Of a stretch of DNA of 64,000 nt, positions 26,949 through 36,358 are shown piece by piece. The translations under genes were made by a program, and so were the position numbers. This DNA comes from Burkholderiaceae bacterium (GTDB lineage Bacteria; Pseudomonadota; Gammaproteobacteria; Burkholderiales; Rhodocyclaceae), in assembly GCA_021738065.1 (NCBI GenBank), contig JAIPCT010000004.1, positions 1 through 64,000 of the forward strand, given 5' to 3'. Every line of letters begins with the position of its first letter. The first letter of the stretch is position 1. The notes under the pieces are model-generated. The model ran no database searches. It saw only the letters and a list, made by a program, of their open reading frames with translations, and had not been told where the DNA came from.

Positions 26949-27728
26949 ATGACTGAAATACTCGCACTTCGCGCTTTCGACGACAACTACATCTGGCTGC
27001 TGCGCTCCGCCGGCTACGCCGCAGTGGTCGATCCGGGCGATGCCGCGCCGGTGCTGGCCCACCTTGAGCAAAGCGGCGACCGCCTCTGCGCCGTTCTCGC
27101 TACCCATCACCATCCTGACCACGTCGGCGGGCTGGCGGAAATTCTTGGCCGCTTTCCGGTTCCCGTGTTCGGCCCGCGCCTGGAAAACATTGCCGGCGTC
27201 AGCCATCCGCTGGAGGGCGGTGAGCGCATCGAATTGCCGCAACTCGCCCTTGAACTCGAGGTCATTTCCGTACCCGGCCATACCCGCGGACACATCGCCT
27301 ATTATGGCCCAAGTCTCGGCGACAGCGGCGCGCTGTTCTGCGGCGACACGCTGTTCGGTGCCGGCTGCGGGCGATTGTTCGAGGGCACGCCGACGCAAAT
27401 GCTGGATTCCCTGTCCCGCCTCGCCGTATTGCCGGCGCCGACTTTGGTCTATTGCGCCCACGAATACACGCAGAGCAACATGCGTTTCGCGCTGGCCGTC
27501 GAACCCGACAATATCGCCATACAGAAACGCAGCGAAGACGTCGCTCGCGAGCGGGCGGCGAACCGCGCCACGATCCCGACCCGCATCCAGCTTGAGCTCG
27601 AAACCAATCCCTTCCTGCGCTGGGATGCGCCGGGGGTGCGCGCGGCGGCGGCGAGCCGCCTTGGCCATCAGCCGGCCGACGCGGTGGAAACCTTCACCGC
27701 CATTCGCGAATGGAAAAATCGCTTCTGA
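26949..27728 (+). CDS. gloB: Hydroxyacylglutathione hydrolase (glyoxalase II)
   Basis: This 259-residue metallo-beta-lactamase-fold enzyme hydrolyses S-D-lactoylglutathione in methylglyoxal detoxification. The dinuclear metal site is visible as THHHPDH (H53, H55, D57, H58), with further ligands in VPGHTRGH and FCGDTLFGAGCGR and the C-terminal HEYT segment. It lies in the expected gloB-rnhA-dnaQ neighbourhood. Confidence 0.94.
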   Translation: MTEILALRAFDDNYIWLLRSAGYAAVVDPGDAAPVLAHLEQSGDRLCAVLATHHHPDHVGGLAEILGRFPVPVFGPRLENIAGVSHPLEGGERIELPQLALELEVISVPGHTRGHIAYYGPSLGDSGALFCGDTLFGAGCGRLFEGTPTQMLDSLSRLAVLPAPTLVYCAHEYTQSNMRFALAVEPDNIAIQKRSEDVARERAANRATIPTRIQLELETNPFLRWDAPGVRAAAASRLGHQPADAVETFTAIREWKNRF

Positions 27729-27757
27729 ATCGCGGCTAGGTCGAGGATACTGGCGCC

Positions 27758-30031
27758 ATGACTAGCCGCCGCACCTTCATCAAGACGCTCGCCGCATTGC
27801 CGCCGGTGCTGTCCTTTCGGCGCAGCTGGGCCGCCGGCGATCCGTCGCGGGTGGCGCTGATCATCGGCAACGGCAGCTACCCCGATGCGCCGCTGATCAA
27901 TCCGGTCAACGATGCCCGGGCGGTCGGCCAACTGTTCACCCAGGCCGGCTTCAGCGTCGATTCCCGGCTTGACGCCAACCGCGTGGACATGATGGCCGCC
28001 ATCGAGCGTTTCAGCGCCGCCGCCAAGCGCTCTGAAACCAAACTCGTGGTGTTCTACTACGCTGGTCACGGCGCCCAGCTCGACTGGCGCAACTACCTGT
28101 TGCCGGTCGATGCCCAGGTGACGAAGCAGGAGCACATCAAACAGCGCTGCGTCGATCTTGGCGTGTTGCTCGGGCAGTTGAGCGCGGCGAAAGACAAGAC
28201 CTTCATCGTCATTCTCGATGCCTGCCGCAACAATCCCTTCGGCGCCGCCTACCGCCCCGAACGCCAGGGCCTCTCTCAATTCGACGCGCCGGTCGGCAGC
28301 CTGCTGGCATATGCCACGGCGCCCGGCAGCGTGGCCTCGGATGGCGAGGGCGACAATGGCCTCTACACCGGAAACCTGGTGCGCGAACTGAACAACCGGG
28401 GCACCCGCATCGAAGACGCCCTGAAACGGGTGCGCCTGAACGTGCGCCTGGCCTCGCAGGGCCAGCAGATTCCGTGGGAAACCACCTCGCTCGAAAGCGA
28501 AGTCTTCATCTTCGACAGCGGCCGCAAGAAACTTTCCGAATCCGAGCTGGAAAAGCTGGTCGAGGCCGACGTCACGGAATGGACGCGGATCAAGTCCTCG
28601 CGCAAGCTCGACGATTGGGTGAGCTACCTGCGCAATTTCCCCAACGGACGTTTCGCGGAAATCGCCCAGATGCGGCTCAACCGCTTGCTGGCCGAAACCG
28701 AAAAGACCACAAGCGCGCCCGGCCCGGCGAATCCAGCCGCCGCCCAAGCGGCCAAGGCGCCCCAGGCCCCGGCACAAGCGCAAGGCCCCGACCTGAAACA
28801 GCTTGAGGCAGAAAAAGCCGCGAAGCTCGCTGCCGAAAAACGGCTGGAGCAAGAGCGCCTGATGGAGCAAAAGCGGCTGGAACAAGAACGCGCGGAACTC
28901 GAACGGATTCGACTTGCCGAAGAGCAACGCCTGGCGGCGGAACGCGAACGGATTCGCCTCGCCGATGAGCAGCGTCTGGCGGCGGAGCGCAAGCAACTGG
29001 AGGAGCAACAGCGCCTGGAACTGCGCCGCATCGAAGACGAAAAGGAACGCGAACGGGTCAGACGCAAGCAGGAGCAGGAACGCATCGAAAACGAGCGCGT
29101 CGAACGCGAGCGTCTTGCGCTCGAGCGCAAACGCGAGGAAGAGCAACGCCTGCTGGCGGAACAAAAGCGCATCGAGCAACAGCAGCTTGAACGTGCTGAA
29201 CGCGATCGCGCCGAAAAACAACGTCTCGCCGCCGAGCAAAAGCGGCTCGAAGACGAGCGCCGCCTGACGCAGGAGCAGTCGGCTCTGGCCGAACAAAAAC
29301 TGGCTCTGGCCAAACAGGAAGCGGCGACGAGCACCAAACTTGATCCGGCGCGACCACCTTCGGCGACACAGGAAGCTGCCGTGGCGAAGTCTCCCGCCGC
29401 CGGGGTCGCGCTCGACATTCGGGCCGGGGTGCCGATGCCGATGCTGATCGCGCCCTCGGCCAATCCCTTCTCCGCCGGAAGCTTCCCTCTGGGGCGCATC
29501 TTCACGGTTGGGGATCGCGCAGTGGCTCGGTATTCCGACATGATGACCGGCATCGAAGAAGACACTCGAAATGCCCGGGTCACCCGCATCGATCTCGACG
29601 AAGACCGCGTCGAATTCAATCAGGGCAAGATGATTACCGATCTGATGGGCAACCCGATCAAGCAAGGGCAGGCCGAATACGAAACTCCGGTGCAATGGAC
29701 GCCGGCGGTGCTTCAGGTCGGAAGAAAATGGACGGCGGCATTTCGCTTGAGCAAGGACGGCGAATCTTCGAACGCGTACTACGACCTGCAGATCACCCGG
29801 CGCGAGACCATCAGCGTGCCGGCGGGCAACTTCGACACCTTTCGCATCGAAGGCACCGGCTGGAACACGACATTCGGTTCCAGTTTCGAACTCGTGCAGT
29901 GGGTGGTGCCAGGCGTCAACTTCACGGTCAAGCGCGAGTTCACCATCCGCAGCAACAACAGAAGAATCCGCAAAGCCGAAAGGATGGAACTGGTCGCCCT
30001 GCGCCAGCAGGTCTTCGTAGCGGCCGCATGA
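27758..30031 (+). CDS. Tat-exported caspase-like (peptidase C14) protein with a long charged coiled coil
   Basis: This 757-residue protein opens with a twin-arginine signal (SRRTFIK, residues 3-9; likely cleavage after WAA at about 26), so it is probably exported folded. The caspase p20 domain follows (about 30-260) with the catalytic dyad His104 (YYAGHG) and Cys156 (ILDACRNNP). Residues of about 345-525 are a Glu/Arg/Lys/Gln-rich helix of repeated EEQRLAAER-like units, likely a coiled coil or single alpha-helix. A C-terminal beta-rich region (about 555-750) contains ETISVPAGNFDTF, resembling DUF3108-type domains. It lies between gloB and mltD, and the role of an exported caspase-like protease next to a murein hydrolase gene is unknown. 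Confidence 0.83.
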   Translation: MTSRRTFIKTLAALPPVLSFRRSWAAGDPSRVALIIGNGSYPDAPLINPVNDARAVGQLFTQAGFSVDSRLDANRVDMMAAIERFSAAAKRSETKLVVFYYAGHGAQLDWRNYLLPVDAQVTKQEHIKQRCVDLGVLLGQLSAAKDKTFIVILDACRNNPFGAAYRPERQGLSQFDAPVGSLLAYATAPGSVASDGEGDNGLYTGNLVRELNNRGTRIEDALKRVRLNVRLASQGQQIPWETTSLESEVFIFDSGRKKLSESELEKLVEADVTEWTRIKSSRKLDDWVSYLRNFPNGRFAEIAQMRLNRLLAETEKTTSAPGPANPAAAQAAKAPQAPAQAQGPDLKQLEAEKAAKLAAEKRLEQERLMEQKRLEQERAELERIRLAEEQRLAAERERIRLADEQRLAAERKQLEEQQRLELRRIEDEKERERVRRKQEQERIENERVERERLALERKREEEQRLLAEQKRIEQQQLERAERDRAEKQRLAAEQKRLEDERRLTQEQSALAEQKLALAKQEAATSTKLDPARPPSATQEAAVAKSPAAGVALDIRAGVPMPMLIAPSANPFSAGSFPLGRIFTVGDRAVARYSDMMTGIEEDTRNARVTRIDLDEDRVEFNQGKMITDLMGNPIKQGQAEYETPVQWTPAVLQVGRKWTAAFRLSKDGESSNAYYDLQITRRETISVPAGNFDTFRIEGTGWNTTFGSSFELVQWVVPGVNFTVKREFTIRSNNRRIRKAERMELVALRQQVFVAAA

Positions 30032-30189
30032 GGCGACGCGGACGCCAGCTTCTTTCCGCTTCCTCTTTGGTGCCAAGCGAGAACGCTGTCGCAGCAATTT
30101 TTACGGGGCATCGCATTGACCATGTGCGATGCCTTGGCTAAGATGCAGCGCCGTTCCGCGCACCCTTGACAGCGTCAGCTGCCAGACCT

Positions 30190-31695
30190 ATGTCCCTGTT
30201 CCGCTGCCTCGCTCCATCGCTGCTGTTCCTGCTGATCGGCCCCGCGCACGGCGAACACCAGTTGCAACTTTCGCCGCAACTCAGCGCGCCACAATTCGAG
30301 GCAGCGTCGAATACGTCCGTTGCCGCCGCCGCACCCGGCCCGGTCGCGGCGCTCGAAACGCCAACCCTGCCGATGCGGGTGGAGTTGCCACCCTTGCCGA
30401 ACTTCGCGCCGGTGCCGCCGCCGCCCGAGCCGCCCAAATCGCCCGATGCCTCCCCGGGTTCCCCGCCCCATGCCTCGTCACCCGGCACGCACATCAGCTC
30501 CACATCACCCGAGGTCAAGGACAACAAGCCGCGCATACCGACCATCGATCTCACCACCCCGGCTGACGATTTGTGGCAGCGCATGCGCCACGGCTTCGCC
30601 ATGCCGGATCTGGGCAGCCCGCTGGTGGCCGACCGCCAGGCCTGGTATCTGAACCGGCCCGATCTGTTGCTGCGCATCTTCGAGCGCAGCCGCCTGTATC
30701 TCCACCATATCGTTACCGAACTGGAAAAGCGCGGCATGCCGACCGAGCTGGCCTTGCTGCCCGTCGTCGAAAGCTCCTTCAATCCCCTGGCCTATTCGTC
30801 GGCGCGCGCCCTCGGCATGTGGCAGTTCATTCCCTCGACGGGCAAGTCCTACAACCTGAAGCAGAACTGGTGGTTCGATCAGCGCCGCGACATCGTCGCC
30901 TCGACCAATGCCGCGCTCGACTACCTGCAGTACATCTACGAAATGCACGGCGACTGGCATCTGGCGCTGGCCTCCTACAACTGGGGCGAAAACGCCGTCG
31001 GCCGCGCCATCGCGAAGAACCAGGCGCTGGGGCTGCCCACCGACTACCAGAGCCTGAAAATGCCCGACGAGACGCGCTATTACGTGCCCAAGTTGCAGGC
31101 AATCAAGAACATCATCGCCCAGCCGCAACTGTTCGGCATCAATCTCGATCCGATTCCTAACCGTCCCTACTTCGGCACCGTCAAACGCAATGGCACCATG
31201 GATGTGGCCCTCGCCGCGCGCCTCGCCGAAATTCCGGTGGCCGACTTCATCGCGCTCAATCCGGCCTACAGCCGGCCGGTAATGCCGACCGAGGCGAACA
31301 GCCCGCTGGTGTTGCCGACCGAAAAGATCCAGACCTTTCTCGACAATCTGCAAAGCCACGAGGCGCAGGACAAACCGCTGTCCGCCTGGCTCACGCACAA
31401 TCTCAAGAAAGGCGAAAGCCTGAACACCGTGGCCAAGCGCTATGGCATCAGCGCAACACGCCTGATGCAATTGAATGGCATTACCCCGCGCACCAAGGTG
31501 CGCCCTGGTTTCGCCTTGCTGGTGCCCGGCGAGGATGCGATCGGGCGCGACACCATTGGTGCCCGCCTGCCGCAAACGCCAGCCAAGCCGCCCAGCGCAG
31601 GCAAATCCAAGAAGAGCAAGGCTGGCAAGTCGCGTAGCAAGAGCACCGCAAAAAAAGCCGCCAAACCCGCGGCGGCGAAACCCAAAAAACGCTAG
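30190..31695 (+). CDS. mltD: Membrane-bound lytic murein transglycosylase D
   Basis: This 501-residue exported enzyme cleaves the glycan strand of peptidoglycan. It has an N-terminal signal (to about 21), a Pro/Ala-rich linker (about 45-110), the transglycosylase domain with catalytic Glu194 (PVVESSFNPLAYS) and GMWQFIPSTGK, a LysM repeat at about 400-445 (KKGESLNTVAKRYGI) and a Lys/Arg/Ala-rich tail. ATG 30190 is preferred over an upstream TTG because the signal peptide starts there. No lipobox Cys is obvious. Confidence 0.9.
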   Translation: MSLFRCLAPSLLFLLIGPAHGEHQLQLSPQLSAPQFEAASNTSVAAAAPGPVAALETPTLPMRVELPPLPNFAPVPPPPEPPKSPDASPGSPPHASSPGTHISSTSPEVKDNKPRIPTIDLTTPADDLWQRMRHGFAMPDLGSPLVADRQAWYLNRPDLLLRIFERSRLYLHHIVTELEKRGMPTELALLPVVESSFNPLAYSSARALGMWQFIPSTGKSYNLKQNWWFDQRRDIVASTNAALDYLQYIYEMHGDWHLALASYNWGENAVGRAIAKNQALGLPTDYQSLKMPDETRYYVPKLQAIKNIIAQPQLFGINLDPIPNRPYFGTVKRNGTMDVALAARLAEIPVADFIALNPAYSRPVMPTEANSPLVLPTEKIQTFLDNLQSHEAQDKPLSAWLTHNLKKGESLNTVAKRYGISATRLMQLNGITPRTKVRPGFALLVPGEDAIGRDTIGARLPQTPAKPPSAGKSKKSKAGKSRSKSTAKKAAKPAAAKPKKR

Positions 31696-31713
31696 GGATG
31701 CGCTGAATAAGCC

Positions 31714-31783
31714 GTCACACCGGCGAACGCCGATGTCCAGTAGTGCCTTGATTCGCCTGGATTCCGGCGTTCGCCGGAATGAC
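31714..31783. repeat. Inverted repeat between convergent genes, possible bidirectional terminator
   Basis: The arms CCGGCGAACGCCG (about 31720-31732) and CGGCGTTCGCCGG (31765-31777) are perfect complements, flanked by GTCA and TGAC. The sequence is of the common GCGAACGCCGG type found dispersed in proteobacterial genomes. It lies between the converging mltD and ABC-transporter genes and could terminate both transcripts. Confidence 0.75.
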
Positions 31784-31808
31784 GAATTGGTACTGAATCA
31801 GTGTTTCC

Positions 31809-33776
31809 CTAGGCCTTGAGGCAGCGCACCGCGTGCGTTGCGCCGAACAGGGTCTCGACGGGATAGTCGCGGCGGCAGGCTTCATCGGCCAGCGGACAAC
31901 GCGGATGAAAATGACATCCCACTGGCGGATTCGCCGGCGAGGGCATGTCGCCGGACAGTTTCACTACTGTTTTTCCCGCCCCGTCGATGCGCGGCACGGC
32001 CGCCAGCAGGGCCTGCGTGTACGGGTGGCGCGCGTGACGCAAGACCTCGTCGGCGCTGCCCCGCTCCACCACACGACCGAGATACATCACCGCCACGTCG
32101 TGGGCGAGATAATCGACCACCGCGATGTTGTGGGTGATGAACAGGTAGGCCAGCTTCAGTTCGCGCTGCAGATCGGACAGCAGATTGAGGATCTGCGCCT
32201 GAACCGAAACGTCCAGCGCCGAAGTGGGTTCGTCGCAGATCAGCAGTTGCGGATTGACGGCCAGGGCGCGGGCGATGGCAATGCGCTGGCGTTGCCCGCC
32301 GGAAAATTCGTGCGGATAGCGGCTCACCATTTCCGGGCGCAGGCCGACCTGCTCGAGCAAGACGGCGACCCGCTGCTTAACGACGCCGTTGCCGGACGCC
32401 GCGCCGGTCCCCAGGGCCTGGATGCCTTCGGCGATGATTTCGCCGATGCGCAGGCGCGGATTGAGCGAGGCAAAGGGATCCTGAAACACCATTTGCATTT
32501 TTGCGCGTAGGGGCCGCAACTGGCTTGCCGAGCGCGTGGTCAGCTCCACGCCGTCGAGCAGAACGCTGCCGGCGGTCGGCCGCAGCAACTGCAGCATGGC
32601 TTTGCCGGCGGTGGTCTTGCCGCAGCCCGATTCACCGACCAGCGCCAGCGTGCGCCCCGGCATCAGATGCAGCGACATGCCATCCACGGCGCGCACCGCG
32701 CCCACCGCGCGTTGCAGGATGCCGCGCCGGATCGGGAAATGCATCTGCAGATCACTCACCTCGAGCAGCGGCTTCAAGGCGGTTTGGCTCGCCGTCTCGC
32801 CAGCGCCGAGTTTTAGCGCGACCGGCGCTGCCGCATCGGGCAAAAAGCAGCGCACGCGCTGGCTGGCATCCACCTCGCGCCAGGGCGGCGGCGCCGTGCG
32901 GCATTCCGCCATCGCCTCGCTGCAACGCTCGACGAAGCGGCAGCCTTCATGACGGGTATCGGCCGCCGGCACGCTGCCGGGGATGGTGGCGAGATTGCCG
33001 CCGCGTCTTCGCATGTCGGGCAGCGCCGCAAACAGGCGCACCGAATAGGGATGCGCCGGCTGGGAAAAGAACTGCGCGCGCGGGGCTTCCTCGACCAATT
33101 GCCCGGCGTACATGACGCCCACCCGATCGGCCATGCGCGCCACCACGCCGAGATCATGCGTGATCAGCAACAAGGCCATGCCCTGCTTGCGCCGCAGATC
33201 ATCGAGCAGATCCAGCACCTGCGCCTGTATCGTCACGTCCAGCGCCGTGGTCGGTTCGTCGGCGATCAACAGGCGCGGCTCGCCGGCCAGGGCGATGGCG
33301 ATCATCACGCGCTGGCGCAGGCCGCCGGAAAGCTGGAACGGATACTCGTCGAGGCGGCGCACGGGATCGGGAATGCCCACCTGATCGAGCAGCTCGGCGG
33401 CGCGCCGGCGCGCCGCGCCGCCTTGCAAACCGGCATGCAGTTGCAAGGCCTCGACGATCTGGCGACCGACAGTCAACACCGGATTGAGACTGGTCGCCGG
33501 CACCTGGAAAATCATGCCGATGCCGCCGCCGCGCACCTTGCGCATGGCGGTTTCGGGCTGCGCCAGCAAATCGGTGCCTTCGAAATTGACCACGCCGGAG
33601 ACCACCCGCGCGCCCGCCGGCAGCAGGCGCATCAGGCCCAGCGCGGTCATCGATTTGCCGCAACCGGATTCGCCGAGTAGCGCGTAGCACTCGCCGGCGG
33701 CGATCTCCAGGCTGACGCCATCCACCGGCCGCGCCGCGCCGATGTGGATCGCCAGATCGCTCACCGAGAGGATCAT
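31809..33776 (-). CDS. Peptide ABC transporter ATP-binding protein, two ATPase domains (YejF-type)
   Basis: This 655-residue protein has two complete nucleotide-binding domains. Each shows Walker A (GESGCGKS), an LSGG-type signature ([22 protein letters not shown]) and Walker B ([16 protein letters not shown]), plus an oligopeptide-transporter C-terminal motif with Cys residues after each domain. The start is ATG 33776; an upstream in-frame extension is repeat copy h. The interdomain linker contains residues KLGAGETAS (about 321-329), encoded by an inserted copy of repeat family 2. It is the last gene of the transporter operon. Confidence 0.9.
   Translation of the reverse strand: MILSVSDLAIHIGAARPVDGVSLEIAAGECYALLGESGCGKSMTALGLMRLLPAGARVVSGVVNFEGTDLLAQPETAMRKVRGGGIGMIFQVPATSLNPVLTVGRQIVEALQLHAGLQGGAARRRAAELLDQVGIPDPVRRLDEYPFQLSGGLRQRVMIAIALAGEPRLLIADEPTTALDVTIQAQVLDLLDDLRRKQGMALLLITHDLGVVARMADRVGVMYAGQLVEEAPRAQFFSQPAHPYSVRLFAALPDMRRRGGNLATIPGSVPAADTRHEGCRFVERCSEAMAECRTAPPPWREVDASQRVRCFLPDAAAPVALKLGAGETASQTALKPLLEVSDLQMHFPIRRGILQRAVGAVRAVDGMSLHLMPGRTLALVGESGCGKTTAGKAMLQLLRPTAGSVLLDGVELTTRSASQLRPLRAKMQMVFQDPFASLNPRLRIGEIIAEGIQALGTGAASGNGVVKQRVAVLLEQVGLRPEMVSRYPHEFSGGQRQRIAIARALAVNPQLLICDEPTSALDVSVQAQILNLLSDLQRELKLAYLFITHNIAVVDYLAHDVAVMYLGRVVERGSADEVLRHARHPYTQALLAAVPRIDGAGKTVVKLSGDMPSPANPPVGCHFHPRCPLADEACRRDYPVETLFGATHAVRCLKA
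32790..32814 (+). repeat. Family 2 short repeat inside a coding sequence
   Basis: The unit CGCCGTCTCGCC-AGCGCCGAGTTTT lies in the linker region of the ABC ATPase gene and is read on the minus strand as KLGAGETA. It keeps the frame of the protein. The linker between two ATPase domains is a tolerant place for an insertion. Confidence 0.8.
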
Positions 33777-33789
33777 TGAAGAAACCTCG

Positions 33790-33859
33790 CCAAAGAGACG
33801 CTGAGGCACGACGAGAGCCTGCCACGCGCCTTTCCTCTGTGTTCTCTGTGCCTCTGTGG
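33790..33859. repeat. Heptamer inverted-repeat element, copy h (CACAGAG type, left arm worn)
   Basis: The right arm (33835-33859) has three intact CTCTGTG units. The left arm (about 33790-33817) is recognisable but has several changes. The element separates the permease and ATPase genes of one operon and ends 13 bases upstream of the ATPase start. Confidence 0.78.
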
Positions 33860-33879
33860 TGAAACCGGGTTTGCCGGGT

Positions 33880-35265
33880 TCATGCCGACGACCTCGGATC
33901 AAAGGCGTCGCGCACCGCGTCGGCGAACAGGTTGGCCGCCAGCACCAGCGCGAACATGAAGCCGAAGGCGGCGACCAGCGACCACCACACCATCGGCTCG
34001 CGCGCCAGCTCCATGCGTGCGGTGTTGATCATGGTGCCGAAGGAAATCGTGGTCGGGTCGACGCCGACGCCGACATAGGACAGCACCGCCTCGGCCAGCA
34101 CCAGGCCGGAGAAGTCCATCACCAGCGCGATCAGCACGATGTGCATCAGGTTGGGCAGGATGTGGCGGCGCATGATGGCGAAGCGGCCGACACCGAAGGA
34201 CTGCGCCGCCTGGACGAATTCCAGCTCGCGCAGCTTCAGGGTCTCGCCGCGCAAGAGGCGCGCGACGCCGGTCCAACTGGTCATGCCGAGGATCAGGCAC
34301 AGCGCCAGCAGCCGCGCATCTGCGCGTTCGGCGGTGGTGGCGAACCACTCCGGATGGGTGTCGATCACCACCTGCATCATCAGCACGGCGGCGGCGATCA
34401 GCAGCACGCCGGGAATCGAGGACAGCGTCGTGTACAGGTACTGGATGATGTCGTCGACCCAGCCGCCCACATAGCCCGCGAGTATGCCCAGCAGGACCGC
34501 CAGCGGCAGCATGATCAGCGTCGTCAGGGTGCCGATCAAGAGGCCCGTGCGTATGCTTTTGAGCGACAGGTAGAGCACGTCCTGCCCCACCTTGTCGGTA
34601 CCGAAGACGTGGTAGCCGCCGCCCAGCGCCACGGCGATGCCGAACAGCGTGAAAATCGCCAGCAGGGTGTACAGCACGGCGCCGCTCGCCGTCTCGCCAG
34701 CGCCGACTTTCAGGGCCGGCTTGAACACCACGCCGTAGCGGCGGTGCAACGCCGCCAGCAGCAGCAGCCAGAGCGCCAGCCCGCCCGCTGCGCCGAGCAG
34801 CAGGCGCAGGGCAATATCGTTCTCATGGGCCGCGAGATCCGTGCCGAGGTGCGCGCCGCCGTGCTTGAGCCTGGGGAACTCGCGCTGCTCGGAGTTTTCC
34901 AGCGCCTCGCGGGAGAACAGATGCGTCGCCAGCGGCGCCGAGTAGGTCTTCTCGCCGCGCAACCGCAGTTGGGAAAGCAGGGCATCGAGCGCCGAATGCA
35001 CTTCCACCGCATACTGCGCCGCCGTCCCCGCCCTATCGTCGAGGCGTGCGCGATAGTGCAGGGAGTCGAGCAGCCCGATCAGGACGAAGACGGCGAGCAC
35101 CGTGGCCGCCGCCATCGCCACGCGGTTCTTCGCCACCCGCCCCCAGGCGCTGCGCAAGGCATCCTGGCGCCGCGCCCAGATCAGCAGCGCCACAATCACC
35201 GCGATCATGACGAACAACAGCACGTCCGACCACAGCAGCATGGGTTGTACGGCCAGACCCATCAT
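33880..35265 (-). CDS. Peptide ABC transporter permease (YejE/OppC-type), extended form
   Basis: This 461-residue inner-membrane permease is longer than ordinary OppC proteins (about 300) because of an N-terminal extension with extra membrane helices and a periplasmic segment (about 70-155), as in YejE-like proteins. The binding-protein-dependent permease core shows GTDKVGQDVLYLSLKSIRTGL and the ATPase-coupling EAA loop FVQAAQSFGVGRFAIMRRHILPN. Residues 186-194 (KVGAGETAS) come from an inserted family 2 repeat between two membrane helices. It is followed by repeat h and the ATPase gene. Confidence 0.88.
   Translation of the reverse strand: MMGLAVQPMLLWSDVLLFVMIAVIVALLIWARRQDALRSAWGRVAKNRVAMAAATVLAVFVLIGLLDSLHYRARLDDRAGTAAQYAVEVHSALDALLSQLRLRGEKTYSAPLATHLFSREALENSEQREFPRLKHGGAHLGTDLAAHENDIALRLLLGAAGGLALWLLLLAALHRRYGVVFKPALKVGAGETASGAVLYTLLAIFTLFGIAVALGGGYHVFGTDKVGQDVLYLSLKSIRTGLLIGTLTTLIMLPLAVLLGILAGYVGGWVDDIIQYLYTTLSSIPGVLLIAAAVLMMQVVIDTHPEWFATTAERADARLLALCLILGMTSWTGVARLLRGETLKLRELEFVQAAQSFGVGRFAIMRRHILPNLMHIVLIALVMDFSGLVLAEAVLSYVGVGVDPTTISFGTMINTARMELAREPMVWWSLVAAFGFMFALVLAANLFADAVRDAFDPRSSA
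34687..34710 (+). repeat. Family 2 short repeat inside a coding sequence
   Basis: The unit CGCCGTCTCGCC-AGCGCCGACTTT lies in the permease gene and is read on the minus strand as KVGAGETA, in the same reading frame as the copy in the ATPase gene. It falls in a loop between two predicted membrane helices. Confidence 0.8.
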
Positions 35266-35287
35266 GGTAAAAACTTTCTTGCATCAA

Positions 35288-35361
35288 CCACGGCGACACG
35301 GCGAAAAGCCAACGCCAGCTTGTTATCCATGACTTTCGCCGTGCCGCCGTGCACGCCGTGG
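35288..35361. repeat. Heptamer inverted-repeat element, copy i (CACGGCG type)
   Basis: The left arm (35288-35303) has two CACGGCG units and the right arm (35337-35361) has CGCCGTG, CGCCGTG, CGCCGTG. It lies between the two permease genes and ends 22 bases upstream of the second permease start, so it must be transcribed within the operon. Confidence 0.87.
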
Positions 35362-35380
35362 TTAACCAATTTCTCCAGCC

Positions 35381-36358
35381 TCATTGCAGGCGCACCCGCG
35401 GATCGGCCAGGGTGTAGGAGAAATCGGTCAGCAGCAAACCCAGGATGTAGAGCACCGAGCCGATGAACACCATCGAGCGCACCACGGCGAAATCCTGAGC
35501 GTTGATGGCGTCGATGGTGTAGCTGCCGAGGCCCGGAATGCCGAAGAAAGATTCGGTCAGCAGGCTGCCCATGAACAGGGTCGGGATCACCACCACGACG
35601 CCGGTGAGGATGGGGATCAGGGCATTGCGCAGCACGTGGCGGAACAGCACCACGCGCTCGGGCAGGCCCTTGGCGCGCGCCGTGCGCACATAGTCGCGCG
35701 TGATCTCTTCCAGAAAAACGGTGCGATACCAGCGCGCCGAAGCGCCGATGCCGCCGACCACGCCGATGATCACCGGCAGGACCAAAAACTTGCCGGCATC
35801 CAGCCCCCCGCTGTAGCCCGAGATCGGCACCAGGTGGAGGATTTTCGACACCAGCCACTGGCCGCCGATGATGTAGAACAGGCCGGAGATCGACATCATC
35901 GCCACGCACAGCACGACGCCGTAAAAATCCAGCCGGGTGGCGCGAAAGAACACCAGCAGCAGGGCAAAGGACACCGCCACGAACAGACCGAGGACGAAAG
36001 TCGGCAGCGCAATGGCGAGGCTCGGCCCCATGCGCGTCGAGATCTCGCGGGATATGTCGCGGCCGTCGTCGGCGCGGCCAAAATCGCCGACGAACATGCG
36101 TACCGATTTGCTGAAAAATATCGTGTCGGTCAGCGCCGCGCTGCCGGTCGCCGCGCTGTTCCACATCAGCGGCCGGTCGTAGCCGCGCTCGGCCTTCCAT
36201 TTCTGGATCGCGTCGGGCGTGACGCGCTTGGCGCCGAGCTGCATGCGCGCCATGTCGTCGGGCGTATTCACCACGAAGAACAGGCCAAAGGTAATCAGAT
36301 TGACGCCGATCAGGATCGGCAGGGCGTACAGCAGGCGTCGTATCGTGTAGGCGAGCAT
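35381..36358 (-). CDS. Peptide ABC transporter permease (YejB/DppB-type)
   Basis: This 325-residue permease has the DppB-family N-terminus (AYTIRRLLYALPILIGVNLITF), about six membrane helices and an EAA loop (DYVRTARAKGLPERVVLFRHVLRNA). Its ATG overlaps the stop of the upstream hydrolase gene by one base (TGATG). With the longer permease and the double ATPase it forms a YejBEF-like peptide or microcin-C importer. No periplasmic binding protein gene lies nearby. Confidence 0.9.
   Translation of the reverse strand: MLAYTIRRLLYALPILIGVNLITFGLFFVVNTPDDMARMQLGAKRVTPDAIQKWKAERGYDRPLMWNSAATGSAALTDTIFFSKSVRMFVGDFGRADDGRDISREISTRMGPSLAIALPTFVLGLFVAVSFALLLVFFRATRLDFYGVVLCVAMMSISGLFYIIGGQWLVSKILHLVPISGYSGGLDAGKFLVLPVIIGVVGGIGASARWYRTVFLEEITRDYVRTARAKGLPERVVLFRHVLRNALIPILTGVVVVIPTLFMGSLLTESFFGIPGLGSYTIDAINAQDFAVVRSMVFIGSVLYILGLLLTDFSYTLADPRVRLQ

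Noticed and set aside
27668-30097. An 809-codon open frame on the minus strand
   Set aside because: It is antisense to the caspase-like gene; it stays open because of GC bias and has no recognisable domain, while the plus strand has clear catalytic motifs.
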